Assembly (NCBI RefSeq): GCF_947507565.1 | Contig: NC_089180.1 | Coordinates: 3,531,069-3,595,068, forward strand | From: Oscarella lobularis | Taxonomy: Eukaryota > Porifera > Homoscleromorpha > Homosclerophorida > Oscarellidae | DNA length: 64,000 nucleotides | Direction: 5' to 3' | Shown here: piece after piece, positions 12,166-23,947 of the stretch | How the letters are laid out: every line of letters begins with the position of its first letter | Numbering within the stretch: position 1 is the stretch's first letter | Notes under the pieces: model-generated | Database searches by the model: none | What the model was told of the DNA's origin: nothing | Seen by the model: the letters and a program-made list of their open reading frames with translations, nothing else | Program-made: the position numbers and the translations under genes

Positions 12166-12830
12166 CTAAGTGCGCCTGGTAGGATCTATCTGCTTCCTTA
12201 AAGACTTTGATTTAGACACAGCCTTCTTTTTTGCTACCTTGTACACCTCCAACATTGCCGAAGTTGTGGAGAATCCCCGTCTTGTAATCCACATGTGTAC
12301 TAATTTGTCTAATAATGCTGCAGACTGCTCAGGCTCTGGTATATGTGGTGAGGATATTTTGTTCCACGCTGATATGACTTCACTATCACTCGTCACAGAC
12401 CGCCTGAATTCATCTTTCCCTGATTCGCTCGACCTGATATGGTTGTGCAGGCCACTTCTGGTAATTCTCTCTATTGCTAGAAAGAAATCGAAGCATTCTG
12501 CGTTAATGTGAAAAAGAGACCCGCGATCAATCTTCTCTGTCCATTCTGATTCCCTCCTAGCCACATGCCCAACCTCCCTTTTCTCCATCATCCCTTCAAG
12601 ACATGCCACGACGTATTTATCCTCTGCGCTCATTTTCTTCTTCTTGTATTGTCGAATAAGTTGGGCTGGAACAGATCCAGCAGCATAATGCAAAATACTC
12701 ATTTCCTCGTGTGACAAGCCCAGTCTCTTCAACTGTGCCGTCACCCGATCCTTCACTGCTACATGACTGCACTAAAAGCTCATCAAAAATTCTTTGGTTG
12801 ACAGACTGAGAGAGATATTGATCGTTCATG
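12166..12830 (-). CDS. Transposon-associated ORF of unknown function
   Basis: An open frame of 196 residues (12756 to 12166), probably joined upstream to a segment reading NDQYLSQSVNQRIFDELLVQ. It contains LHYAAGSVPAQLIRQY, WTEKIDRGSLFHINAECFDF and KLVHMWITRRGFSTTSAMLE. I associate this pattern with proteins encoded by repeats in invertebrate genomes but cannot name the family. The segment QSVNQ(R/K)IFD recurs at 19.9 kb, so it belongs to a repeat family. It sits between the P-element relic and the Helitron. Confidence 0.45.
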
Positions 12831-12840
12831 GGTATCCCAA

Positions 12841-14694
12841 GTGTCTCATACAGTTCACCCCAACAGTTATGTTAGCTTTCGGCGCAAGAGTGCCGCGTGT
12901 ACACGGTTGGGCGCCAAACGCACAAAGACTATAAACCCGTTCGAGTCAGAGCTTCAAGAAGCCGCAACGACAGACCGCCCATACAAAATCCGAGACATGT
13001 TCGCCATCATGCTACACATGTGTCGAATTTCCGATCCACTCGCACTGTGGAACGCTCACAAGCAATCCATGGCCGAAGAGTACCTTCATGCTCAGCGACG
13101 ACTTGCATCAAACAATACTTTGCCTTTCAGTGAAGCAATTTTCAATCGCGCACTCATTTACATAGAAGACAAATTACTTACTTTTCCCGGAGGCTTGCCG
13201 CTGAAAGATTACGGTTTACCTACGCCTGAAAGAGAAAATGCGAATACCAATCACTCATCAAGAGAGATTGCACCAGAATTTGCCTACCACGTTGACCTTC
13301 TCCGTTCGACAGTCACACGCGACGAGGCTGCGCTAACCGAAGATCAACGCAGAGCATACGACGCAATTCTACACTCGATAGAATCTCCAGAAGCCTCTGT
13401 CATTTTTTTAGACGCACCAGGAGGCACGGGAAAAACCTACCTTATTAATCTTATTCTAGCAAAAGTCAGATCCCAGGGACATGTTGCACTCGCCGTCGCC
13501 TCTTCGGGAATTGCTGCGACACTATTGACAGGTGGAAAAACTGCTCATTATGTATTCAAACTTCCTCTCAACATAACACGCTACGAAAATCCCTCCTGCC
13601 AAATTGGAAAGAACACCGATAGAACAACCTTACTTCGCCTAGCAAAAGTAGTCGTGTGGGACGAATGCACGATGTCAAATAAGAAAGCTTTTGAAGCCGT
13701 CGATCGGACTCTGCGCGATATTCGCGGAGACGATCGTCTCATGGGCGGCCTATCTTTCATTCTCGCCGGAGATTTTCGACAAACTTTGCCTATCGTTCCA
13801 AAGGGCACAAAAGCGGACGAAATTCATGCTTGCCTCAAGTCATCCGCCAAACTATGGCCACACGTTACCACCCTCCGTCTTCGCACCAACATGCGCGTTC
13901 ATCTATTTGGCGACTCTGACTCTGGTGCATATTCTAATCTCCTCCTCGACATTGGAAGCGGCACAATTCCTACCAATCCTACTGATGGACTCATTGAAAT
14001 CCCGTGCGGTCAACACCTTTCCTCCCTTCACGACCTCATTTCGGCAGTCTTTCCCGACCTCTCTACAAAGTACTCAGACACAAAATGGCTTTGCAAACGA
14101 GCCATATTAGCACCTACCAATGAAGCCGTCAACGAAATAAACGACACCCTCCTAACACACATTCCGACTCTCCAAATTGTTTATACCTCTTTCGACACTA
14201 CCGTAGATGCCGACGATGCCGTCAACTTTCCTGTGTAACTCCTAAACTCGCTCAATCCTCTCGGTCTACCTCCCCATTACCTTCAACTAAAATTAGAATC
14301 ACCACTTATGCTCTTTAGAAATATAGATGCGCCAAAGCTCTGTAACGGTACTAAATTGACCGTCAAACAGCTTCTTCCCAATGTTATCGAAGCAACAATA
14401 TCGCAAGGGCACTACGCCGGGGAAACCGTCTATATTCCTAGAATACCTCTAATTCCTTCAGATACAACAGTTCCTTTTAAACGTCTCCAATTTCCTCTCA
14501 AACTCGCCTTTGCCATGACAATAAACAAGTCCCAAGGTCAAACTATAAAAGTCGTCGGTCTTTCCCTTCTCACTCTATGTTTCTCTCACGGCCAATTTTA
14601 CGTCGCATGTTCGAGCGTCAGTTCTCCCCGAAACCTCTACATTTTGTCCGAAACACAGAAAACTGCTAACGTCGTATACACCAAAATCCTTTAG
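12841..14694 (+). pseudogene. Helitron Pif1-like helicase, 5'-truncated
   Basis: The helicase domain is nearly complete. Walker A is DAPGGTGKTYLINL, Walker B is VVVWDECTMSNKKAFE, then LAGDFRQTLPIVPKG, LRLRTNMR, CKRAILAPTNEAVNEIN and the C-terminal FAMTINKSQGQTI. One TAA at 14236-14238 breaks an otherwise continuous frame into 12841-14238 and 14308-14694. After the stop the frame resumes with LNSLNPLGLPPHYLQLKL, as expected for this family. The Rep nuclease half that should precede the helicase is missing, replaced by the opposite-strand ORF. Helitrons move by rolling-circle replication. Confidence 0.85.
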
Positions 14695-14754
14695 ATTTTA
14701 AAATTTATCTTTACGCCATATCAAGCGCATCAGTAATAATGTAACTCTTTCACT

Positions 14755-14796
14755 CCCACTCCCCCCCCCCCCCCCCCTCCCCTCCCCCCTCCCTCG
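14755..14796 (+). repeat. Poly-C tract inside the Helitron tail
   Basis: A run of about 18 C followed by further C-rich sequence. It is a likely site of length error. Confidence 0.85.
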
Positions 14797-14866
14797 GGTC
14801 ACGATGCGTATGGACCTCCCCGTGGTGTGACCTGGATAATGCTAACACATACGCCGTTCCTATAAC

Positions 14867-14898
14867 TACTACCCGGGCGAAGCCGGGTGGCCTGCTAG
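14867..14898 (+). mobile_element. Helitron 3' terminus (hairpin plus CTAG)
   Basis: A short hairpin (ACCCGG, loop, CCGGGT) is followed after seven bases by CTAG and then T. This is the canonical Helitron 3' end, and it lies about 170 bases after the helicase stop. It fixes the right boundary of the element at 14898. Confidence 0.75.
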
Positions 14899-14938
14899 TT
14901 TTTTCTAAGTATAGGTGCTGTAAACAGCGCGCGGGGGA

Positions 14939-16031
14939 GTGTCGTCCATGGCAAAGCGACAATCTACCATTCTCGGTTTGTGGAGCAGGCAAGAGAGCTC
15001 ACCGAAACGAAAGGCTGCTGAAGAAGACGACGACACTGCGTCTGACTCCGATTCAGAAACAGGCCTCGTCAAAAGTGTTGATCAGCCAAATTCGACAGCG
15101 GAATCTTTGCCTTCGCCAGTCCTACTTGAAGATCTTACTTCAGCCTTTTTATTCTCCGTTTGCAGTTATCAGCAGAGTGTGTCGGATTTATCCAAGAATG
15201 CTTCTCAGCCTCCTACACAACCAAAATTTATATCTTATACTCCAAAGACTTTTGGAAAAAAGACGAGATCATTTAACCTGAACTGGTTTAAAAAGTATCC
15301 TTGGTTAGAGTACTCAGTGAAGGACGACGCTGTTTGCTGCTACGCCTGTCGTCATTTCAAAAAAATAAAACGTCAATTGCAACCCTGTTTGCATCCATGG
15401 GCTACAGAAATTGGAAGCATGCCACTGAAAAGAAAAAAGGATTGAAAAACACAGCGGATGCGCTTTGCACAAAGAAGCTGTTTAACTTTGGCGTAGCCTA
15501 TCAAACGTCGGCACGGCAAATGATATCGCGAATTGCTTTGGCTCCGCTTTATCAGCGTGAAAAAAAGAATTGCAAAAAACTGACACTATTTAAGAACAGT
15601 GGCCAAAAATATTCTTCTCTGTGCAAAGCAAGACATTGCCTTGCGCGGTCATCGTGAAGGTAAAGGAAGTGCCAACGGAAGCAATTTCTTGAAAATGCTG
15701 TCACTTCTTGCAGAGCACGATCCAACTGTCAAACATCATCTTCGCGACGCTCCTAAAAATGCTCTTTATACTTCACCAGCTGTTCAAAATAGTTTATTTT
15801 TGCTGATCGCAAAGTCGGTTTAAAGCAGAATTGGCACAGAAGTTAGAACAGCAGAGTATTATTATATCCTTTTAGATGAAACCAATGATTTATCTCACAA
15901 CGAGCAATTGAGTGTAGTTGTAAGGTACCTCGACAGTTTTGCGTGCATTCGTGAACGTTTTCTTACATACACTCGAGAAGAAAGTCTTAACGCTGAAAAT
16001 TTGTCATAATATATTTTGGACGTCTTGTAGT
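14939..16031 (+). pseudogene. hAT transposase relic, ZMYM / DUF4371 type
   Basis: The start MAKRQSTILGLW is followed by an acidic serine patch. The TTF-like finger follows (FNLNWFKKYPWLEYSVKDDA, then CYACRHF and FASMGYRNWKHATEKKKG). The first part of the catalytic domain is readable by frame-hopping (KQDIALRGHRE, YYYILLDETNDLSHNEQLSV, RYLDSFACIRERF). At least three frameshifts and a TAA at about 16006 inactivate it. The remaining RNase H fold and the C-terminal dimerisation domain are absent, so it is truncated near 16031. It begins 40 bases after the Helitron terminus. Confidence 0.7.
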
Positions 16032-16524
16032 CGCGCCTAACTCCCGCTCAGCCGACTTCATCTAATGCTGCACCTTCTTTTTCAAGTCTTGGATGACAGA
16101 GCAACGATCTTCGTCTCTCGACGCCGAAAAGTAACAAGGCGTAGCCATGCAGCGGGCGTACGTTACCGGCGGGTCATTCGTTATGGCAGCGGACTCCTTT
16201 TCCAGAGAGAAGAAAATGACTCCTCAGACCTCTATTGAAGAAGTCATTTTTTTACTGACAGGCTGCATTGGACAACAACCGAAACGCGAAGTTGATGTTA
16301 GCCATTACAAAAGAGGGTAAAACGCGGCACAAAATGGATGGGAGCAAGAGGCGCTATTCATGGCCAGTCAAGGAAATCCGTGAGAGTAAAGACTACAGCT
16401 ACTTGGATAATATGATTATCGATGTCGTAATCCGCTAATACAGTAATCATTTACTCTTTCTGGAAAGATTCTGCGAGGGCGTCTAAATTATTAGATAGAA
16501 ACACAATTAATAATGAATTCTCTG

Positions 16525-16823
16525 TTTACTGTAGTTATCGAGGCTTACCTCAGAACGCTATTGTCGAAAACAAAATCTGTCGTGGAAGCGGTAGTACAGG
16601 CATGTGGAGAGAGATCGGCTGGGCTTTAGGCTATTCCACGCCGGAAGTACTTAAATTTGTTTCGTCCGAAAACTTATCAAACGAGTCAAAGCTCTTTGAA
16701 GTGATTGAAGGGCGAATGAACGACAAAGGAAAGAGTGCCACAGTTGGAGAACTGCTAAATGTGTGCAACAACGTCAAAAGAAGAGGCACAGTGGAGGCAA
16801 AGATATATAATGTATTTTTTTAA
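16525..16823 (+). CDS. Death-domain exon, terminal
   Basis: An acceptor TTTACTGTAG at 16515-16524 precedes an open frame that ends in TAA at 16821-16823. The product contains MWREIGWALGYSTPEVL, then FEVIEGRMNDKGKSATVGEL and LNVCNNVKRRGTVEAKIY. This matches the second half of a Death domain: helix 2 with W..IG..LG, then the ATV(G)ELL helix and the closing helix. Such domains mediate homotypic contacts in apoptosis or innate immune adaptors. Upstream exons are not convincingly seen; a candidate frame starting MDGSKRRYSWPVKEI lies at 16335-16438. The exon looks intact but is isolated among transposons, so it may be a stranded fragment. Confidence 0.6.
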
Positions 16824-19669
16824 TTGCTGTATTTTTTTATGTTGTTTTGAACTTTTGCTAAGAATTGTAAATGCCCTTTGCAAATAGCTTCAACAGAAAA
16901 ATAATTGAGTAGTTAACAAGTGTCACCATTGTTATGCTGAGAACACAATTGAAACTTACAGCGATAAATGTATTGCCCTATTTGACAAATTCTACGGCTT
17001 TAAAGAAAAGATGAATCGCTCTGTACTCGAGGAAGACTTGTTCAAACTAGCACTGAGTTACTCTTGTTTGGCTCACTGTCTGTTTATCAATAGCACGGGG
17101 TGCTTGATGTCATTTTGAGGAAGGGACGCAGGCCCAAACGCCCCTATGCTCTAATGAAATACCCATTTAGTCTGCTTATCGCAAACTCGCCTGCTTTTTT
17201 GACAAAACGCGAACGAGACCCACAGGAATTACGTTGTGATAAATTGTTCGGAACAATAAATTGTCCGCAATGATATTTTTGGCGGCTCGACGGTATCTCC
17301 ACGTTGCTGACATCAATGCAGCGATGCCAGTCAGCGTCAGATTTTGCAAATGACAAATGCATGATTATTTTTCATTCCCGTTGTCTCTTACGAAATTTTC
17401 ACGACACCAGGCAGCATCATGACGACGTTTAAAATAAACATTTTCAGATTTTTGTGGCAAATTTTTTAATCCAGCTCACCAGGAAATTTGTAAATCAGAA
17501 AAAGAGCAAGCTCTAAACCACGCAGTAAATTACTGACGAAACAAACAGATTTTTTTCGGTAAAATGAAACAAATCTTTGACAGTTTATCCCTCTTCGGTA
17601 GGTGCACTAAAAATTTCACCCACTGCAAACAAGATTTTATTGACGCCTCTTCCATTTCCGGCGCTATCTTTGACTCCAATTTCCCAACGGCTTCCTTCAC
17701 TATTTGCCTCAGTTTATCTGCAGTTTTTAGAGCTGTACGAATGTCAGAAATTTGCCCTAATTGAAGTGGTGTAGGCAACGGCTGCTGTCGTCGTTGCGGC
17801 TGCTAGACTGCATGGAGATCGCACAGCCGACGCTTATATGGGTTGCCCAGTTTCGCCGTGAAGTGTGAAACTTACGCCAACAGAGCAGTTAATTTTTCAA
17901 TTGCCTGGCTACTTTCGTTCATCGGTCGACATAAATTACAAAACTCCTACAAATTATTCTCTAATGCCGTATTTATTTGGGCAATCATTTTTGCATCTGC
18001 TTCCGCTTGATCGAGTTGACTTTGATGTACATGCCTTATTTTATTTAGACGATAGCAAACTAAATCTACAATACACGACAAACGCATTTAGCCTTGGTTT
18101 CAAACCGATCCTTTGTTTAATTAATCTCAAAATTATAATGCAAATAGACGTTATGCGGAATAAACAAATAAACGGGCAAACCTTGATAATACTTTTAAAT
18201 CTGGCTCTTAATTAGAATCAGATAGACGGCCTTCAATGTGTCTTCTAGCAAATCAGTAAGTTCTCTATTCGTTTTGGCAACACAACTCGGTAAGCAGCCC
18301 TGGGCCAAACGTGCAAGTCAGATGCAACAGTGAATTGATAGTTAGATTCAAACCGCTGCTATTCTACAAATCGCTGTCGGAATTCTTGGCGAGATTTACA
18401 GTATACGTATGATTGCAACAACAAGCACTGCTACAGCACTACAGTGCACCCTTGCATAAGGTTCTCATGTGAACCACCCCCGGACTAGGCCGCAAAATTC
18501 AAAATGAGAGACGTACTATCCTTTCGCAAACGCGAAACGATAGGATCGAGTCTCTAAAATTTCGTTGAAAGATTCGTCGATCCCATGCATGGTGATCGAG
18601 TAATCCTTCAATATAGTGCAAAAGTACTTTTCCTTGGTATTTTGCGTTGATCACCTAGCAACTATCCTTTAGTTCTTTATGCGAAACGCATCAAAATACT
18701 CTTTTATAAAGATCGGTCCAGGCGATTTCAATTGTGCTCTTTTGTTTCCCTACAATTACGCTTTAAACATCGTTGCTATGGTGATATAGGACTGTTTCCT
18801 AAAACCCACGCTACAATTTGCGATCTTGCACCTATGCTGTGCAACTGATTACGTGATGACGCCTTAATTAAATCATACTCAATGTGGTCAAGTGCCTCTA
18901 AACTTTATTGGCGGACAGGCCAATTCTGCGTAATATGGCTTATTAACACTGACAGCTGTTTGCAGACCACGAAGGCGCATACGACACAGTCAAAAATTGG
19001 GCCTCATTGGTTGGGGTGCTTGCAGTTACTTCATGATGAAAGCGAAAATAGCTGGCAGTAGAAATCGGTCCAAAAATGACGTCTGATTTTTTTCTTATCG
19101 TTTCCGAACACTGCGCTTTGTGCAGTAAGTAAGCAAAGGAATTATTTAAATATTTTTAAAATAAATAAGTTAAATCTGCGATTTTGCCCACTCGCGGTAA
19201 GTTTTTCTAATAGTTCTGGCATAATGAAAGAGATTAAGGTTTTAAAAGAATAAATAGCGACGTCAAAGTATATTTTCTCTGAAGTATAGGGGCAACAAAA
19301 TCATAAAATTGAATAAGATTGGTCGAGCACCGTATTTAATTAAAGTACAAGGTGGTAAGGTTTGTGACATTTTTTCCCACCGCCGTAGGTCCAATGATTC
19401 TGAACAACTGCCTGTCATTCTTGAAAAAATAGGCCAAGAAAGATGAACACGCAGACCTCAAACGGTTGCTTGGGTTTTCGGAGGTACTGAAACACACAAT
19501 GTTCCATAGTTCGTTGTTTATCTGCTAAACCCTTATTGTTATCAACTTCTTAACATTGCGGGGAAAAGGCGCCCCAATCTTCAACTTTCTTTTCAAATAA
19601 AAAAATCCCAAATGGAGAATACGTCGATGGAGAAGATTGAGGTGATCATCCTTCGTCCACGTCGAATTC
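16824..19669. other. Long stretch with no recognisable gene
   Basis: Only one minus-strand frame stands out (17778-17530). It would encode a helical segment QISDIRTALKTADKLRQIVK followed by EAVGKLESKIAPEMEEASIK, possibly coiled coil, with no known family. The rest is AT-rich, without clear repeats. Confidence 0.4.
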
Positions 19670-20002
19670 TTGTTTAGACGGCATTCGCGCGGAAGGAGAG
19701 CGATTTGGGACGCATCGGACGATGCGCTTTGCGACAGCGCCGCTGATCTTGTTGCGGTGTTAAGAGGCTGCGTAGACAAACAGTGTACCTTTCATTCAGT
19801 CGCTTCTCGTCAAGAGCACGCCGCTGTGACGTTCGCACGAGCACAAATGAAAACGATCCCCTTGAAAAAAATCGAACTGTTACATATACAGTCCGTCAAC
19901 CAAAAAATTTTTGACAATGTCTTGGTTGAAGGAATGGCTCAATTTCAAATAGGAAATCCGGCGTCTGAAGCTTTTTTCGACTTCGACTTCGACGTTCGGT
20001 GA
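19670..20002 (+). CDS. Repeat-family ORF fragment related to the 12.2-12.8 kb ORF
   Basis: The frame ends HIQSVNQKIFDNVLVEGMAQ, which parallels SQSVNQRIFDELLVQ encoded on the minus strand at about 12.79 kb. Both therefore derive from the same unnamed repeat-encoded protein. The first two thirds show no recognisable motif, and the apparent start is not supported. Confidence 0.3.
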   Translation: MFRRHSRGRRAIWDASDDALCDSAADLVAVLRGCVDKQCTFHSVASRQEHAAVTFARAQMKTIPLKKIELLHIQSVNQKIFDNVLVEGMAQFQIGNPASEAFFDFDFDVR

Positions 20003-20449
20003 ATATAGTTTTGTTCGATATGACGCGAGATCAATTCCGAAGAAGCGCTGAAAACAAGCCAGCAAGCACATAATTACATTAAATGACAAATCCTCTTACC
20101 GTCAAGGTCATCTTCCATCAGTCCTTCGCTTTATTGAATTTTTGAAATTTTTGCTAAGACGATACGCTTGAAACAGCTTAAAAAGCGTTAGGAAAACACT
20201 ATTTGCAAAAAGGGTCATTTTGTCTAAACTTGTTGCTTCCCTTCTAGACTTCAGTCCGAATACAGTAAAGATTGGCCTCGTCGTCGTTTCTAAACGCTTT
20301 TTTGTCCTAATTCCATTTGTCTTTTACTACAAATTCAGCAAATGACGAGCTTGTACTCGAATGTGCCGCTATTCGACGATTCTTGCCAATTCACAGCTCG
20401 CTTTCAACCGTAGCCATTCGTTTGCGCCATTGGAAGTGGCGGAAAGCGG

Positions 20450-21160
20450 CAAGAATTAATTGTACGTTCTTAATCCATTAATTAATTGGGCGTTGTCGTT
20501 GTTGCCAAATTAAATCGGGACAACTGCAGACGCGATCCTTTAGACCACAATGTTGCAAGAACATCGACATAAACACCCGGCGATACTGTGTCGAAGACGC
20601 GAACCCCGCCGCACCGTCTGTTGCTTTTTGCCGTATGTACGTTAATATCATTGCCATGCTTACTCGTTTTATAGTTAATTAAGATGTTTTTCAGTTTGGG
20701 GCTCCTTTTGGAGAGTGTAAGTGCAGCATTGACATAAAAAATTTACTTTTTCAACAGGGCACAAACACCTTTTTAATTAGTTCACTCTTCGGCCTTCAAA
20801 TCAATCGCCTACTACTATGTATGTCGACTGGGAGAGAGCCGCCAGTTGATTCCCGCGTTCTTTGTCACCTTCGTTCGCGCACCTAGAAGCTGAACAGAAA
20901 ATACCCCAAGGCGCATTATTACAAAGACATCGCATCGACATTTCTTTGCTTACTTACTACACGAAGCGTTGGCTTTGTCTTGCAAACGCTGAACGACCAG
21001 AAAAGCGCACGATAGGTTGTACGCCACTCCGCATTGCCCGCGTCAAAATGACGCCTTCGAAACGGCACTTGCATTGCTCCTAATCTATTTGCAATCCAGG
21101 GCTAGTGACATAGTCTTCATTCTTTTTATTCATCCTACTCATTCGCCGATTATCTTCTCG
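20450..21160 (+). repeat. Unnamed repeat family, copy 1
   Basis: Collinear matches to the minus strand of 28690-29430 include TGCTTTTTGCCGTA, GTGTAAGTGC, GTCGACTGGGAGAG, TTCCCGCGTT and GCCACTCCGCATTGCCC. The copies diverge by indels, so coding potential is unclear. A frame reading DDAFETALALLLIYLQSRAS is echoed in copies 2 and 3 (DDFFKTDLASLAIHLRTSAR, DDVFKTALSFLAMYLPHAGD). The function is unknown. Confidence 0.5.
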
Positions 21161-21357
21161 AGAAAAATCGCGTCGTGGGTCAGAATCCCGCCGAGCGAAA
21201 TTATCACATTTTTTACGCGTTGCTATGCGGCGCCGACGACAAAATGAGGCAGAAATTTCAACTTTTAGATCCGGGACGTTATCATGATTTTAACCAATCG
21301 GGATGCGTCGGCGATCCGAGTATCGATGATGCTGCGGATTTTGAAAGAGTCAAAGTG
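21148..21357 (+). pseudogene. Myosin motor-domain exon fragment
   Basis: The frame reads ADYLLEKNRVVGQNPAERNY, HIFYALLCGADDKMRQKFQL, then YHDFNQSGCV and IDDAADFERVK. This is the switch I-proximal block of a myosin head (YLLEKSRVV, ERNYHIFY, YxxLNQSGC, DDAxxFxxV). A possible donor GTGGGA follows VK. No neighbouring motor exons were found on either side. It sits directly after a repeat copy and before a Tigger relic, so it is probably a stray or captured exon. The myosin class cannot be told from 70 residues. Confidence 0.65.
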
Positions 21358-21639
21358 GGAAACGTTACTTCTTAACGCTCTTTCCAGCGATGGTGGCTCT
21401 AGCGCAGATGTCATCGCGGCGTATGATTGAAACAAGTTCCAAAACAAAGATTCATCGTAGCCAAAAAATTTTGCTACGGCCATAATTGCAGTGGCAGGAG
21501 CTGATGGCGCGTGCTGACGATGAAAGTGTCCAAGAAGTGTAACCAGTTCAACTTGTGACGTTTTTAATTATGGCATCAACGTAGCTATGTCCTCTTCTTT
21601 CAAATTCAGTTCTGTTGACACACCGAAATTTTTCTGATT

Positions 21640-22696
21640 AGGTAACAGATTCTTTAATCATGTGCCCTCCGCAAAAGGAGAAAAGATTCTCCTGCTTGTA
21701 GACAATGCGACGGCACACGATCCCACGCTCAATAGCAAGCTGTCCAATATTACTCAAGTTGTCCTGCCCAAAAATTCGACATCGAGATTGCAGCCCTTAG
21801 ACGCTGGAGTAATGAAAAATTTCAAAGTTTAATACCGTCAGCTGCTACTGAGGCACGTGTTGGCACTAATTGATTCATCAACCTTAGCAGCTTCCGCGAT
21901 CGCCAGAGCAGTTGATGTTTTGACTGCCATTCGCTTGATTAATTAAGCAAGCATGGAACGACGTCAAGCCAAGCACCACTGTTTTGCGCATTGCGGCGCA
22001 GTTCCAATAGAAGACCACACAGTAGATCCTTTCCCCGACTTGTTAGAAGAGGAAAGTGAATAGTCTTCCGCTCCGCAAACACTGGTTGGCCAGATTGATC
22101 CTACTGTATTCGGTATGGAGTACGTTAGGAGCGACGACGATGTCGCCACCTGCGCAACAATTGATGAAAGCGATTGGAGAAAAAGTCTTCTATCTTTAGT
22201 GGTAGAAAAAAATAACAATAAAAAGAATACATTCTGACGACGAACAAATAAACGAAGATTCTGATGAGGACGAAGTGGAGGAGATAGAAAATAACGCCAT
22301 CATTTCTTATAGCCAAGCCATCTCCGTTGCCCAGAAACTTGTGCAGTTTGCCGATGAAAGGGGAGATGAAGTCGTTGGAAGCGCAGCATTTGATCTAGCT
22401 ACAAAACTGAAGGAATCGAAATTGAAGTGTCTCCGTGTTCAGGCAACTGGCAACAGACTCACAGAATACTTTGCAAAATTGCATTGACTACTCTAACTTC
22501 ATGTTGTCTTGTTTTATTTTGGTCTGTAGACGTTGTCCCTTGCTCATGGTGTTCAAACATAGATTTGGTTTGAGCAGGGGTTTGAGCCCGCTTTGGACAA
22601 ACGCACGTTAACAACACTTTTTGATAAAACGGCCACCTTCGTAAAGCGGCCAAATGATTTTCACCGAATAGTGACCGGATTAACGAGGTTTCACTG
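21640..22696 (+). mobile_element. Tigger transposase C-terminal half with 3' TIR
   Basis: The frame reads KGEKILLLVDNATAHD (second catalytic Asp), VVLPKNSTSRLQPLDAGVMK (third Asp) and ASAIARAVDVLTAIR. After stops at 21830 and 21943 it continues to HCFAHCGAVPI. A later frame, ISYSQAISVAQKLVQFADE to RLTEYFAKLH at 22487, is the typical Tigger tail. The element ends at 22696 with ACGAGGTTTCACTG then TA, a Tigger-type terminal inverted repeat. The DNA-binding domain and first catalytic Asp are missing or unreadable to the left. It could be a source related to the nearby MITEs, although the terminal sequences differ. Confidence 0.7.
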
Positions 22697-23737
22697 TATT
22701 TCCCTAGAGAGGGTAGACCTCCATAGGAAGGTTATCAGGTACGGAGGCCTCGGTGGCCACTGGCGGCAATTTACCCCGAACTAATGTTTAGTGGTACGAA
22801 GCAAGTGGTACGAAGCAAGACACATGCACTGGCAGGCAATTATTGCCTTAGAAGTCTTCCTACATCAACTTATCTTGCAGCATGCATTGTCTACCAGTCA
22901 TTCTGGCTTGTAAGGAGCCGTGTGTGCGACCTAGATATAATTTAAAAGTGCGGCAGTATTTCACTAAATTTAACTGACGAGAGATAGTCAAAACAGGTAC
23001 GTTTTCAGATGTTTCGGCTTACCGGTATTTGGTTATTTGAAAATATCTCACGGCGCGTGTAGGCAGAGGCCCATGGGTCGAGGAGCAATCGTCCGCGCCA
23101 GCGCGGACGCCGCCTCCGTCGACGGAGGCTCTCAACTGTTGTGGAAAGCGGGCCACGGCGACCGCAAGCAGCTTGCTGACGTCCGTAACAAATAGCGTCC
23201 GAGCTGTCTCAGACGACATCGCGCATTGGTGAACCACGTTTTCACTATGGTCGTACGGTTGACGAGAAGAGGATGCTGAAAGCATAGGACCCAGTGTCGT
23301 TCTCCCTTCCACCTTTACCGGTTTTCCTACACGCGCTGATGCTTCCGATACGATAACTTATCTTAGGAGATTAATTAAAGACGTCATTGATCAGACTTTT
23401 TCCATACCTAAGGATGTCATCACATGTCAATCACGGAAAAAACGCATTTTGTCACAGCTCCACCATTGGACCACCTCGATAATTGCCCTTGACTCCGCCT
23501 AGGGTAATTACAGTGTCTCGGTTTTCTTCGGCTGTCTCCCTCGCTTCCATGTGATAACCTATACGCAGCGTTTTGATTAGCCTGTTTAAAAAATTCTTTA
23601 TTAATTAATAACTTTGTTTTGCATGACAGGCGTCAGCGCCATTCTAGCCTTGGATTATGTAAATATGGAACGCCAAAGGGGACTAAAATATAAAAAACAA
23701 GGGACACAACTATAATATAACTTTATACATATACATA
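22697..23737. other. No recognisable gene
   Basis: A minus-strand frame at 23312-23019 has no known motif. I see nothing else that can be supported. Confidence 0.35.
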
Positions 23738-23910
23738 CAGTAGAACCTCTCAATAGCGGACACTTTGGGACCACGCTTTTTGTCCGTTATAGAAAATTTG
23801 TCCGCTCTTAGGGTGTTTTCTAGTGTAAAAAGATCAATCCGTTCCACGGTTGGTGTCCGTTATTAGGAGGTGTCCGCTAAACAGAGTGTCCGCTAAGAGA
23901 GGTTTTACTG
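23738..23910 (+). mobile_element. Tigger MITE, GCGGACA subfamily, copy A
   Basis: A 173-base element flanked by TA. It starts CAGTAGAACCTCTCAATAGC and ends CTAAGAGAGGTTTTACTG. The motif GTCCGYTA or its complement is repeated at least six times within it, a possible array of transposase-binding sites. Confidence 0.85.
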
Positions 23911-23947
23911 TATACCTACTTGTGTAGTAGCGCCTTCTCTTGTCGGC

